A program made the translations under genes and the position numbers. A stretch of DNA of 64,000 bases from Bacteroides nordii WAL 11050 = JCM 12987 (GTDB lineage: Bacteria > Bacteroidota > Bacteroidia > Bacteroidales > Bacteroidaceae), in contig BAJA01000015.1 in assembly GCA_000613465.1 (NCBI GenBank), forward strand, positions 42,461 to 106,460, in the 5' to 3' direction. The notes beneath the pieces were generated by a model. That model searched no databases. It worked only from the letters and a program-made list of their open reading frames with translations, and was not told where the DNA came from. Positions 26,853 through 35,921 of the stretch are shown here, piece after piece (positions within the stretch are counted from its first letter, which is position 1; the number at the start of each line of letters is the position of its first letter).

Positions 26853-27245
26853 ATGGCAATGCGGAATATACAAACAGAAATTACGAATCAGTTACGACAG
26901 GTATGTGACGACGTGGAGCTGCTGAAAAACGGATGGTATATTTTTATATATAATGGAGAACATTATATTTATATGCCGGATTCAAAAGAAGCTCTTATTC
27001 GATTTAGCATTCCACATCTGACATTGGTTGATAATGATAATGAAAAAAGAATCGCTACTGCAATAAATGAGACAAACAGAGAGGTGAAATTCATTAAGGT
27101 AATGCTTTTGGATAATGGTAGTGTTTCTTTGAATTACGATCATAAAATCACTGAAGGTGAACAAATCAATGAAATTGTGGCACATATTATAAAAGCTCTT
27201 GATTTCGCTTCTTATTATATCATTAAAAAATTAAAGACTATATGA
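26853..27245 (+). CDS. YbjN-like small protein
   Basis: A 130-residue soluble protein. The alternation RFSIPHLTLVDNDNEKRIATAINETNREVKFIKVMLLDNGSVSLNYD followed by a C-terminal helix (NEIVAHIIKALDFASYYI) fits the YbjN/type III chaperone-like fold. The function is unknown. Its stop overlaps the start of the next gene by 4 bp (ATGA). An in-frame ATG two codons later is an alternative start. Confidence 0.55.
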   Translation: MAMRNIQTEITNQLRQVCDDVELLKNGWYIFIYNGEHYIYMPDSKEALIRFSIPHLTLVDNDNEKRIATAINETNREVKFIKVMLLDNGSVSLNYDHKITEGEQINEIVAHIIKALDFASYYIIKKLKTI

Positions 27246-27598
27246 AACACATTTTTTTTATCCTTATCCTATTTTGTGGCATTACTACGGTGTTTGCTCA
27301 AAACGATTATTATCTGAAACAAGCGCAGTCGTATCAGCGTGAAGCAGAGTACTATACTAAGCAAGCGCAGGGCTACGAGCGTGAAGTGGATTATTACAAC
27401 CGAAAGGCACAAGGTTATCTTCGGGAAGCTGAGTATTACTCCAAGCGTCAGAAGTACGATATGGTACGGAGTTACCAACAATATGCAAAGAATGCTACAG
27501 ATAGCGCCGAATCGTATCAACGGAAAGCAAAAAGTGCAAGAGAAAACGCACAATCTTATATGAAGAAAGCTGAAGATGCTTTGCGGAAGGCAAAATAA
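27242..27598 (+). CDS. exported small protein with 14-residue Tyr-rich repeats
   Basis: A 118-residue protein with a signal peptide (MKHIFFILILFCGITTVFAQ). The mature part is a charged helix built on a 14-residue period, with units resembling QGYEREVDYYNRKA repeated three times and then two looser units. This length suggests a coiled coil or a surface-binding helix. The family is not recognised. It is translationally coupled to the YbjN-like gene. Confidence 0.65.
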   Translation: MKHIFFILILFCGITTVFAQNDYYLKQAQSYQREAEYYTKQAQGYEREVDYYNRKAQGYLREAEYYSKRQKYDMVRSYQQYAKNATDSAESYQRKAKSARENAQSYMKKAEDALRKAK

Positions 27599-27662
27599 GA
27601 AAAAGGATATTTCTATGGTTACTTTTTTGCTCTATATACATAAAGATACAAGATATTTAAAA

Positions 27663-27679
27663 GTTGCGCCCGACACGAA
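27663..27679 (+). repeat. short repeat GTTGYGCCCGACACGRA, copy 2
   Basis: This matches 26825-26841 with two substitutions and lies 15 bp before the VWA remnant. Confidence 0.5.
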
Positions 27680-27693
27680 CAAGGTAGAGGAAA

Positions 27694-27804
27694 ATGAAAA
27701 CAAAAAATTTCAATCTTATCATTTCGGTTGAAAGCGGCTCGATGGGATCTATTAAAGAACAAGCTTGTGTGGTTTTAAATCAAATAATGGTAAAAGTAAA
27801 ATAG
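27694..27804 (+). pseudogene. remnant of a VWA-domain gene
   Basis: A 36-codon ORF (MKTKNFNLIISVESGSMGSI...) reads like the first strand and MIDAS loop of a Bacteroides von Willebrand A protein (usually D-E-S-G-S-M-S-S-I). It ends after the first helix, and the MIDAS Asp is replaced by Val. The rest of the domain is missing. The stop is 1 bp before the next start. Confidence 0.5.
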
Positions 27805-27805
27805 G

Positions 27806-28827
27806 ATGAAAAAGATTATGAAAGTATTTGGAAGAATCTTGGGGCTGATTGCAGTTTTATGTCTTTGTTTTATAACTTTTATGCTCGTTAGGGAGTATTA
27901 TAAAGAGTGCCGATTCAATGAATTCAGAGGTGAATTATACAGTAGTGAATGTTGTTCTATTCTAAATTCTAATGAGACATATTCTATTAAAAATCTGAGA
28001 ACCGGTAAAACAACGATCAAGGGGATAACCTGGTTGTTTGCATCAGAAGCTTATACGGATACATTGGTAATTTATTCGAAGAATTATAAAAGAGGGTATT
28101 TCAATCGTTATACAGGAGAGGCTACTATTCGGGAGCAGTATTCCCACGCTTGGATATTTTCGGAAGGATTGGCTGCTGTGGTAAAGAATGATAAGGTAGG
28201 TTTATAAATCATCAGGGTGAAGTCGTTATTGACTTTCAATATCCGTATTTAAAAGATAATGAGCCGCGTATGGATTTTGTTTTTCACGGAGGATATTGTA
28301 ACATGTATGACAAGAACGGTAAATGTGGCATCATAAATAATAAAGGCGAATGGGTATTGGAGCCACGATACGATCGTATCCAGAATCCTTTATATGGGAA
28401 ACGGCTTTTTATGAAAGATAACAAATATGGGGTTTTGAATGATTCGCTTTGTGTGGTGATTCCTGCTGAGTATAGATACATTATACAAACAGCCGATTAT
28501 GTGACTGTTTCTAAACCGGATGAAACTCTGATGCAAATATCGTATAAAGGTGAAATTCTCAATCCGATGCTGTATGATACCATTGACCGTTTGGATTATT
28601 CCACAGGGAAATATTCTGATGATGGCACTGAAATTACACTTCCAACCGGATTATATTGTTATACTGTCGGCAATCGTCGCGGTTTGATGAATGAGGATGG
28701 AAAACTTATTACACAACCGATTTATTGTGCCTTTTATGTAGTAAACAGACATTTGTTCAGGGCTACACTGCTTGACAGGCAATCGGATGTACTTTTAAAT
28801 GAAAAAGGGGAGGTTGTAGAATCTTAG
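27806..28827 (+). CDS. WG-repeat protein with N-terminal membrane anchor (frameshifted as given)
   Basis: The frames 27806-28207 and 28201-28827 join into 340 residues if one T is added to the T3 at 28201-28203. An N-terminal membrane helix (GRILGLIAVLCLCFITFML) is followed by WG (KWG/KYG) repeats: KVGFINHQGEVVID across the break, KCGIINNKGEWVLEP, KYGVLNDSLCVVIP and RRGLMNEDGKLITQP. WG repeats form beta structures of unknown function that are common in Bacteroides accessory loci. Confidence 0.75.
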
Positions 28828-28858
28828 AGTGATATATAACTGACTGGATATATAGGAT

Positions 28859-29287
28859 ATGGATAACTGGAATCAACAGAAAAAGAGCATGAAAAGTCTA
28901 TGCAAGGAAGATAAATTTGAATACTTGACTGATATAGCAAAAGATCAGAATAATATCTTTTTATCTTTCTCGATGACCGGAAATTTACAATTATTACGTT
29001 TAGAACATATTGGCTATTTTCATTATAATTCAGGAAATAGGCTGTGGGAAGCCGTTTTATGTAATCAGCGTATTTTGGTTTTGAAGAGGAATACAAACGC
29101 GGAACAAATACTGAGTTATCACCCTTATTTGGTTCAAATAAGCCAGTCATTTATTATCAACGTAAGTTATCTGGTCATGATAAAAGGAAACAACTGCATA
29201 CTGCTTCCACCATTTGATAAAGTGGAGGCATTGCAAATCAGTAAGTCGTATCTGAAGAAACTAATGGAGAAATATCCAACTATCTGA
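28859..29287 (+). CDS. stand-alone LytTR DNA-binding protein
   Basis: A 142-residue protein. Its C-terminal ~100 residues fit a LytTR domain: IAKDQNNIFLSFSMTGN as the first strands, LYLEHIGYFHYNS-like turn residues, YHPYLVQISQSFIINVSYLVMI, and LPPFDKVEALQISKSYLKKL at the end. There is no receiver domain. LytTR proteins bind DNA upstream of exported-product or stress genes. It probably regulates the small genes around it. Confidence 0.75.
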   Translation: MDNWNQQKKSMKSLCKEDKFEYLTDIAKDQNNIFLSFSMTGNLQLLRLEHIGYFHYNSGNRLWEAVLCNQRILVLKRNTNAEQILSYHPYLVQISQSFIINVSYLVMIKGNNCILLPPFDKVEALQISKSYLKKLMEKYPTI

Positions 29288-29314
29288 TACGAAAGAGAAA
29301 AAGTAACTTGTGCT

Positions 29315-29484
29315 ATGAACGATTAAAAAAAAGATAAAAATAATGTTGATCAAAAATGTATTGAGGGGCATTCTTATGATTCGGAAATTTATGGAGATTT
29401 ATGTCCTTTCTGTCCCACAAGTAAAGAATCTACGATTGAAAAACAGAAGAATAACTGTAATGGCAGTAATGAGAGACCACGAAA
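29315..29484 (+). pseudogene. zinc-ribbon-like N-terminus cut off by a stop codon
   Basis: From ATG 29315 the frame reads MND, then TAA (29324-29326), then stays open into the next gene as ...CIEGHSYDSEIYGDLCPFC..., a C-x13-C-x2-C zinc-ribbon-like element. No other in-frame ATG, GTG or TTG exists before 29486. An ancestral longer gene probably began here and a nonsense change removed its start region. Confidence 0.4.
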
Positions 29485-29485
29485 A

Positions 29486-29812
29486 ATGAAAGCTTTGTTG
29501 GATGAAATTGAAATCTTAGAGAAAGAAGGAGCAGATATCAGTCAACTTTGTATGCAGGTAATTGAACTTGTTGAAGATGCTCATGAAGAATTCTTATATC
29601 GTGTACGAAAGAAAGGATATGATCTGCTACATGATACTGCTATAGCTAAGATCGAGATAAAGCAATATTCGGTCATGATACAAACGGCAATACAGGGTGG
29701 ATTACCTTATGCAAAATATAAAAAAGCGATACGGGATATACAAGTGAGATTCCTTGGAGAAGAATTAGTGAAAAGGCATTTTGACCGATTGGAAAATGAA
29801 GGTGAAAAATAA
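29486..29812 (+). CDS. small helical protein, unknown family
   Basis: A 108-residue, mostly helical, charged protein (MKALLDEIEILEKEGADISQ...). I do not recognise a family. The frame runs open upstream through a zinc-ribbon-like stretch to a stop at 29324, so this may be the surviving C-terminal part of a longer protein. Confidence 0.5.
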   Translation: MKALLDEIEILEKEGADISQLCMQVIELVEDAHEEFLYRVRKKGYDLLHDTAIAKIEIKQYSVMIQTAIQGGLPYAKYKKAIRDIQVRFLGEELVKRHFDRLENEGEK

Positions 29813-29839
29813 TCTATCAAATTGTTTTAAACGAAAAGG

Positions 29840-30490
29840 ATGAAAGAAATTAGTAAAAGAACCATTTATGTGGATCGTTATTCTAATTATAAGTTTTCTT
29901 GTTTGGAGGATTTATTATTGCGATTGCCTCAAGGAGAAGCTGTGGAGAAATATTGGCGCGACAAATTCTATATCCGACAATTGATGGTAGATTTATCGCA
30001 TAGTAGTTATTATCGTCCGATACTAAAAGAGAATAATGCAGAATACGTAATGGAAGTGTTGACGCAGGATGCTCCTTCTTTCAAGCGATTGATAAGTGAT
30101 CATACTTTGCTGTCTGTTATTGAAAAAGTAAAAGAAAGTATGGGGAGTTATTCCGTTATACGATTATCTTGTGATGCGGAAATTGTAGTGAACAGTCATG
30201 TTTATCGGGGCATTTTTGATTTGAAGAGTCAAGGGCGAAATTCGGATTCATCTGTAAGTAGTCGTTGTCAATTATTTCCTTGCTTCGATAGTTCCGACTA
30301 TATGTATGAGAACCGTTATTATCGTAATTTCTGGTTTTGCATGCAAGATTCGGAAGAATGGAAAACAATCAGTACATTGAAGGAACCTTCGGGTGAATAT
30401 TGTTTTTTGAATGAAGCATTACCTTCCGAAGCACTTCCAATGGTATACTATAAAGATGAGGATAAAACAATGTTGTTTGCCTTTTATTAG
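29840..30490 (+). CDS. hypothetical protein
   Basis: A 216-residue soluble protein with mixed secondary structure, many Tyr and Ser, and no signal peptide or membrane segment. No motif is recognised. It starts 27 bp after the preceding small gene, on the same strand, and precedes the HipA_2 gene by 100 bp. Confidence 0.55.
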   Translation: MKEISKRTIYVDRYSNYKFSCLEDLLLRLPQGEAVEKYWRDKFYIRQLMVDLSHSSYYRPILKENNAEYVMEVLTQDAPSFKRLISDHTLLSVIEKVKESMGSYSVIRLSCDAEIVVNSHVYRGIFDLKSQGRNSDSSVSSRCQLFPCFDSSDYMYENRYYRNFWFCMQDSEEWKTISTLKEPSGEYCFLNEALPSEALPMVYYKDEDKTMLFAFY

Positions 30491-30589
30491 TATATTTGTC
30501 TTTCTGTTTTCATTAAGGTTTTAACTGAAACTATTTGAAAGCACAACTGTTTAAAGAAATATGATATAAACAGAAAGGAGAGAAACATT

Positions 30590-31356
30590 ATGATAATAAG
30601 AGGAAATGAGATCGATATACGAACCGTTGATGTAATTCGTTATATCATGCCTTTACGTGAGGGAGGTTCGTTGCCAGCTCTTGCCGAAGCTGATGATGGA
30701 TTTAAGTATGTGGTAAAGTTTCGTGGGGCGGGGCATGGGACAAAAGCTCTTATTGCCGAGCTAATAGGAGGAGAGGTAGCCCATGTGTTGGGTTTGCGTC
30801 TTCCGGAAATTGTTTTTCTAAATCTGGATGAAGCTTTCGGGCGTTCGGAAGGAGACGAAGAGATACAAGACCTGTTGCAAGGAAGTCGTGGGTTGAACCT
30901 GGGGTTGCATTTCCTGTCGGGAGCATTACCGTTTGATCCTGTGGTGACAAAAGTGGATGCTAAATTAGCCTCACAGATAGTATGGCTGGATGCTTCTTAA
31001 CTAATGTGGATCGTACAGCCAAGAATACCAATATGTTAATGTGGCATAAAGAACTGTGGCTGATAGACCATGGTGCTTCTCTGTTTTTCCATCATTCGTG
31101 GGTAAACTGGAAGAAACATGCGCTGAGTCCTTTTACACAGATAAAGGAGCATGCATTGTTGGCCGAAGCGAGTGACCTGGAGGAAGTGGACCGGGAATAC
31201 AAAGAGATATTGACTGATGAAATATTGCGGGAAATAGTAGATTTGATACCCGATGACTGGTTGCATTGGCGGGATAAAGAAGAAACACAGCAGGATATAC
31301 GAGATATTTATTTTCAATTTCTAACAGAAGGATACGTCATTCCGAATTATTTGTAA
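30590..31356 (+). CDS. HipA-like kinase domain protein (HipA_2 type; frameshifted as given)
   Basis: Adding one T to the TT at 30994-30995 joins 30590-31000 with the downstream frame into 255 residues. It has the kinase Lys in FKYVVKF, a catalytic loop DAFLTNVDRTAKNTNML and the metal-binding LIDHGASLFF, as in HipA kinases. The N-terminal toxin-specific region is short. Its neighbour 12 bp downstream is a DUF3037 gene, the usual partner of HipA_2 proteins. HipA kinases phosphorylate tRNA synthetases or other targets. The substrate here is unknown. Confidence 0.8.
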
Positions 31357-31368
31357 AAGAAGCACAGG

Positions 31369-31752
31369 ATGCCAGAAAAGCACTTATATGAATATGCAGT
31401 AATCCGCATTGTACCGAAGGTGGAACGTGAGGAGTTTATGAATGTTGGAGTTATCTTGTTCTCAAAACAGGCTGACTTTATAAAAATGCGTTATGAGATA
31501 AATGAAAACAGGCTTAGAGCCTTTTCTCCGGAACTGGATATAGAGTCGTTTCGCGAGCATATGGAGGCTTTCAGTAAGGTCTGTTTGGGGCATGAGACGG
31601 GAGGAACAATTGCTTTGTTGGATATTCCGGAACGTTTCCGATGGCTGACGGCTCTGAGAAGTTCCTGTATCCAGACTTCAAGGCCACATGTAGGTTTTTC
31701 TGCCAATCTGGATCAGACACTAAATGATTTATTTCAAGAATTGGTGGAATAA
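31369..31752 (+). CDS. DUF3037 protein
   Basis: A 127-residue protein that opens LYEYAVIRIVPKVEREEFMNVGVILF, the DUF3037 signature, and ends in a helical tail. It is the usual downstream partner of HipA_2 kinases and could be their regulator or antitoxin-like partner, which is inferred. It is the last gene of the accessory region. Confidence 0.8.
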   Translation: MPEKHLYEYAVIRIVPKVEREEFMNVGVILFSKQADFIKMRYEINENRLRAFSPELDIESFREHMEAFSKVCLGHETGGTIALLDIPERFRWLTALRSSCIQTSRPHVGFSANLDQTLNDLFQELVE

Positions 31753-31882
31753 GTAGTAAAAACCGGAAATCATAGTATGTATTTTAATTGTACCGTAATG
31801 GAATAGAAATTAGACTCGTGTGGTTTTTCAGTCGAATAACCGCTCGATTTAATAGCATCGCACTGGTATTGTAATAATAAAG

Positions 31883-31930
31883 ATGTATCAAGAAACGAAA
31901 GGGTAATCAACCTTTCGCTTCTTGATACAT
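31883..31930. terminator. long bidirectional hairpin between convergent genes
   Basis: ATGTATCAAGAA...CGAAAGG is mirrored by CCTTTCG...TTCTTGATACAT, with a loop of about 7-9 nt. Its right half overlaps the last codons of the acyl-CoA ligase gene. Confidence 0.7.
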
Positions 31931-33571
31931 AAACCGTTTGATACTTTTCTTAGCTGTCTTTTCAAACTCTTCAAAGTGTATTTTTACTTTGCTTATCTGG
32001 CTGAATGCAGGTAATTGAAGGTTTAGCTCCAAACGGTTTGCTTCCATTGCTTTTTCAATATCCGGTTGTTGTAAACCGTGTGCAAACGCATCGTCAAAGT
32101 CAGGATATATGAGCGCAACAAGTTTATCATTCTGTAATACAATCAATGACTCTGCTACATACGGCATATTGTTCAGTTTACTTTCAATTTCTTCAGGGTA
32201 AATGTTTTGCCCGCTTGAATTAAGCAAAAGATTTTTGCTGCGCCCACGTATTGTTACATAACCTTGCTCGTCTATTGTAGCAAGATCACCTGTGTGTAGC
32301 CATCCGTCTTTATCAATAATTTGTGCAGTAGCTTCAGCGTTTTTATAATATCCCAGCATGAGATTGTCTCCTCTACAGATGATTTCTCCCGCGTGGGTGT
32401 TGGGGTCGGGTGAGTCAATTTTTACTTCCATTCGGTTGGCTGCTTTTCCACATGAAGCTTTTTTGAGGTTTTGCCAACAGTCCGAACAAATAATAGGGCC
32501 ACATTCGGTCATCCCATAAGCAATTGTATAAGGAAAACTTATCTTTTTTAAGAAATCCTCGATTTCAGCATTAAAAGGAGCACCGCCGATGATAATATCA
32601 TTAAAGTTACCACCAAAAATCTCCATGGCTGTTTGCCGGGCGGCTGCTTTCAGCTTATCGTTGAGGATAGGAACCCTTAGTAATAGTTTGCCTATCCTGT
32701 TGTCCAGCCGGAGCAGTACCTCTTTTTTGATGATCTTTTCTACAATCAGGGGTACGCATGAAATCAATTTCGGTTTGATTTCGGCAAAAGACTGTGCTAT
32801 AATTTTGGGAGAGGGCATCCGGGTGAGAAAATAGAGATGTGCTCCTGCCGAGAAACCATACAGGAAATCATAGGTCATACCGAATACATGACCTAACGGA
32901 AGCATAGATACAATAGTATCTCCGGCTTGTAGAGGACGCGTTTCATAACAGTAGGTTATATTGGACCACATACTACGGGCAGGAAGCATTACTCCTTTGG
33001 AATAACCGGTAGTCCCAGAGGTATAGTTGATTATTACTAATTCTTCGGGATCGCTTTTGCGATATGAAATGTGTTCTTTTCGGAAGCATTTGGGATAACG
33101 TCGTCCATAAATCTCATTCCGATGCTCAAAGGCATAAGTCAGTTGATCACAACGGGAAACAAGTGCAGAGAAGTCTTTCAAAGAAGCGATTCCTTTTAAT
33201 AAAGGCATGGCGTCCTCATTCAGGTTTTCCCATGCCTGATCGCCAACGAATAGAAGTTTTGCTTCGGAGTGATTAACAATGTTATGTATATTGTCGGCTT
33301 TGAATTCATGGAGAATGGGAACGATAACAGCTCCATAAGTAACTGTTGCCAGAAAGGCAACTGCCCAATGCGCACTGTTGCGTCCGCAAACAGCTATTTT
33401 GTCACCGGGCTGAATACCGGCACTCTCAAGTACAATATGAAATTTTGCTATTTTGCGGGCAACATCCTTATATTGAAGGGTGACTCCTTTGTAATCTGTC
33501 AGGGCATTGAGATCCCAATTGTTTACAATACTTTGCTCAATATAATCTATGAACCCTTGTTGTTGTTCCAT
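31907..33571 (-). CDS. long-chain fatty acid-CoA ligase (AMP-binding)
   Basis: A 554-residue ANL-superfamily enzyme. It has the P-loop-like motif INYTSGTTGYSKG, an AMP-binding segment IAYGMTECGP, DGWLHTGD, and the hinge and C-terminal region RGRSKNLLLNSSGQNIYPEEIE. The Gly/Lys pattern fits a fatty acyl-CoA or acyl-ACP ligase rather than acetyl-CoA synthetase. It adenylates a fatty acid and transfers it to CoA, in the cytoplasm or at the inner face of the membrane. The near C-terminal catalytic Lys is present (TAKKSIKRF). Confidence 0.88.
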   Translation of the reverse strand: MEQQQGFIDYIEQSIVNNWDLNALTDYKGVTLQYKDVARKIAKFHIVLESAGIQPGDKIAVCGRNSAHWAVAFLATVTYGAVIVPILHEFKADNIHNIVNHSEAKLLFVGDQAWENLNEDAMPLLKGIASLKDFSALVSRCDQLTYAFEHRNEIYGRRYPKCFRKEHISYRKSDPEELVIINYTSGTTGYSKGVMLPARSMWSNITYCYETRPLQAGDTIVSMLPLGHVFGMTYDFLYGFSAGAHLYFLTRMPSPKIIAQSFAEIKPKLISCVPLIVEKIIKKEVLLRLDNRIGKLLLRVPILNDKLKAAARQTAMEIFGGNFNDIIIGGAPFNAEIEDFLKKISFPYTIAYGMTECGPIICSDCWQNLKKASCGKAANRMEVKIDSPDPNTHAGEIICRGDNLMLGYYKNAEATAQIIDKDGWLHTGDLATIDEQGYVTIRGRSKNLLLNSSGQNIYPEEIESKLNNMPYVAESLIVLQNDKLVALIYPDFDDAFAHGLQQPDIEKAMEANRLELNLQLPAFSQISKVKIHFEEFEKTAKKSIKRFMYQEAKG

Positions 33572-33698
33572 TTTGTTTTTTGCACATTTGTATTAAAATT
33601 GCGCAAAAATTAATATTTCATTAACAAAAACCGAATTCTCCTGAAAAGTTTTACAGTAAATTAACGGGAGGCGGAACTGATCGGAAATGAGTAAAACC

Positions 33699-33858
33699 CA
33701 CCACAGAGTAACACAGAGTTCCACAGAGTAGTATTTATCTGATGAAACGCGGATTAACACAGATAAACACAGATTAAAAGACTGTAGTTCTCTTAGATGA
33801 AAGTCTGCATTAATTCTGCGTTTCAATAAAGATTTAAACTCTGTGTTACTCTGTGGTG
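33699..33858. repeat. 160-bp intergenic element with 22-bp terminal inverted repeats
   Basis: CACCACAGAGTAACACAGAG at the left end (33699-) is matched by its reverse complement ending at 33858. Inside are further CGCGGATTAACACAGA-like and TTCTGCG-like half sites. No ORF is present. It looks like a Bacteroides intergenic palindromic element of the same style as 35795-35856. Confidence 0.7.
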
Positions 33859-33919
33859 AAATATACTCAAAACCGTACGAATTAAAGCAAGAACTGAATG
33901 TAATTATAATCAAAAGGTA

Positions 33920-33927
33920 TATCTTTG
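33920..33927 (+). promoter_or_regulatory. -7 box upstream of the GH110 gene
   Basis: TATCTTTG matches TAnnTTTG, 38 bp before the ATG. No clear -33 TTG is seen at the right distance. Confidence 0.4.
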
Positions 33928-33964
33928 CATCCGGATACTAAACTTGTCTAATAAAAAGATTACT

Positions 33965-35751
33965 ATGAAAACAATTCTTACATCTCTGCTTGTACTTCTG
34001 TTAGGAGTTTTACCTCCCGCTAATATATACGCTGCCAATCGTGTGTATGATGTCTCTGATTTTGGCCTGAAAGCCAATGGGAAGAAAGATGCATCACCTG
34101 TCTTGCAAAAGATTTTAGAGAAGATCAAAAGCGACTACCAGGAGGGGGATAACATCATATTACGTTTCCCGACAGGCAGGTATCATTTCTTTGAAAAGAA
34201 TGCGGCGTCTCGTCAATATTATATTTCCAACCATGATCAGACAAATCCGAAGAAGGTAGGTATTGCTATCGAGAATATGAAAAATCTGACTTTGGATGGA
34301 CAAGGGTCTGACTTTATCTTCCATGGTCGCATGATTCCGGTTTCTCTATTGTATTCGGAAAACTGTATACTGAAAGATTTTAATATCGACTTTGAGAATC
34401 CGCATATAGCACAGATACAAATAGTAGAGAATTCTGTAGAGAATGGTATTACTTTTGAAGTAGCTCCCTGGGTGAACTATCAGATCAGTAAAGATTCAGT
34501 TTTTGAGACATTGGGGGAAGGTTGGAAACTTCGTCCTTCTTCTGGCATTGCTTTTGATCCTAAAAGCCGTCATATAGTCTATAACACCAGTGATTTAGCT
34601 TATCCGAATAAGGGAGTTATCCAGGTGGCTTCACGTCGTCTCAATATAAAGAACTGGAAGGACAACCGGCTTGTTCCGGGTACGGTAATTGCTCTGCGCA
34701 CTTATTTTCGGCCTACTCCCGGAATATTTCTTTCGCATGATGTAGATACGCAATTATTAAATGTGAAAGTACATTATGCCGAAGGAATGGGATTATTGGC
34801 ACAATTGTGTGAGAATATAACCTTAGATGGATTTAACGTCTGTCTTCGTGGGGAGAATGCCCCCCGTTATTTCACTACTCAGGCCGACGCCACTCATTTT
34901 TCGGGTTGTAAAGGAAAGATTATATCCCGGAACGGCCTTTATGAAGGCATGATGGACGATGCTATCAATGTGCATGGTACTTACTTGAAAGTTATCAAGC
35001 GGATAGACAACCGTACTTTGGTAGGACGGTATATGCACGACCAGACCTGGGGATTTGAGTGGGGACGACCGGAGGATGAAGTGCAGTTTGTACGTTCGTC
35101 AACAATGGAGCTCGTGGGAAGCCAGAATAGCATTACGGCGATTGCTCCCTATGATAAAGAGGAAGTTCAGGGGGCGCGTGAGTTTGTTATTTCTTTCCGT
35201 GATCCTGTTGAAGCGGTTATTAATGCTGAAAGTGGTTTTGGTATTGAGAACCTCACCTGGACTCCGGAAGTGCTATTTGCTGATAATGTGATCCGTAACA
35301 ACCGTGCTCGCGGTGCGCTGTTTAGTACTCCTAAGAAAACGATTGCAGAGAATAACCTGTTTGACCATACATCCGGTACAGCCATTCTGCTGTGTGGTGA
35401 TTGCAATGGTTGGTATGAAACAGGAGCTTGCCGGAATGTAATTATCCGGAAAAATCGTTTTGTGAATGCACTTACAAATATGTTTCAGTTCACAAATGCT
35501 GTAATTTCTATCTACCTGAAATTCCTGACCTGAAATCGCAACAAAAGTATTTTCATGGTGGAGTTGAAGAAGGCATTGTGATTGAAGACAATGAATTCGA
35601 TACCTTTGATGCACCGATTCTTTATGCCAAGTCGGTGGACGGACTTGTATTCCGTAATAATAACATCCGGATGAATACGGAGTATAAGCCGTTTCACTGG
35701 AACAAAAGCCGCTTCCTGCTGGAACGGGTAACTAATGCGAAAATAGAGTAA
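33965..35751 (+). CDS. GH110-type alpha-1,3-galactosidase (frameshifted as given)
   Basis: One extra C at the CC of 35515-35516 joins two frames into 595 residues, the usual length of the family. A signal peptide (MKTILTSLLVLLLGVLPPANIYA) is followed by RVYDVSDFGLKANGKKDASP, the right-handed beta-helix opening, and the GH110-like stretches ITLDGFNVCLRGENAPRYFT and GMMDDAINVHGTYLKV. GH110 enzymes remove terminal alpha-1,3-galactose, such as blood group B and linear Gal-alpha-1,3-Gal, from host glycans in the periplasm. The choice between GlaA and GlaB types is open. Confidence 0.75.
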
Positions 35752-35794
35752 TTACGCGATTGCATATAAAAGTAAAATCAGCTATTATTAAAAC

Positions 35795-35856
35795 GCAGAT
35801 GATCGCTAAGTAACGCAAAGATTAAATTGTATCTGCGTTAATTAGCGATCATCTGC
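35795..35856. repeat. intergenic inverted repeat
   Basis: GCAGATGATCGCTAA (35795-35809) and its exact reverse complement (35842-35856) flank a 32-bp centre. It lies between convergent genes and could end transcription from both sides. Confidence 0.75.
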
Positions 35857-35921
35857 ATTTCTAAAGTCACATATTGATAGCTTTATCCGGCTTTTGACAC
35901 ATCCTCATCGAAGAGGGATTT

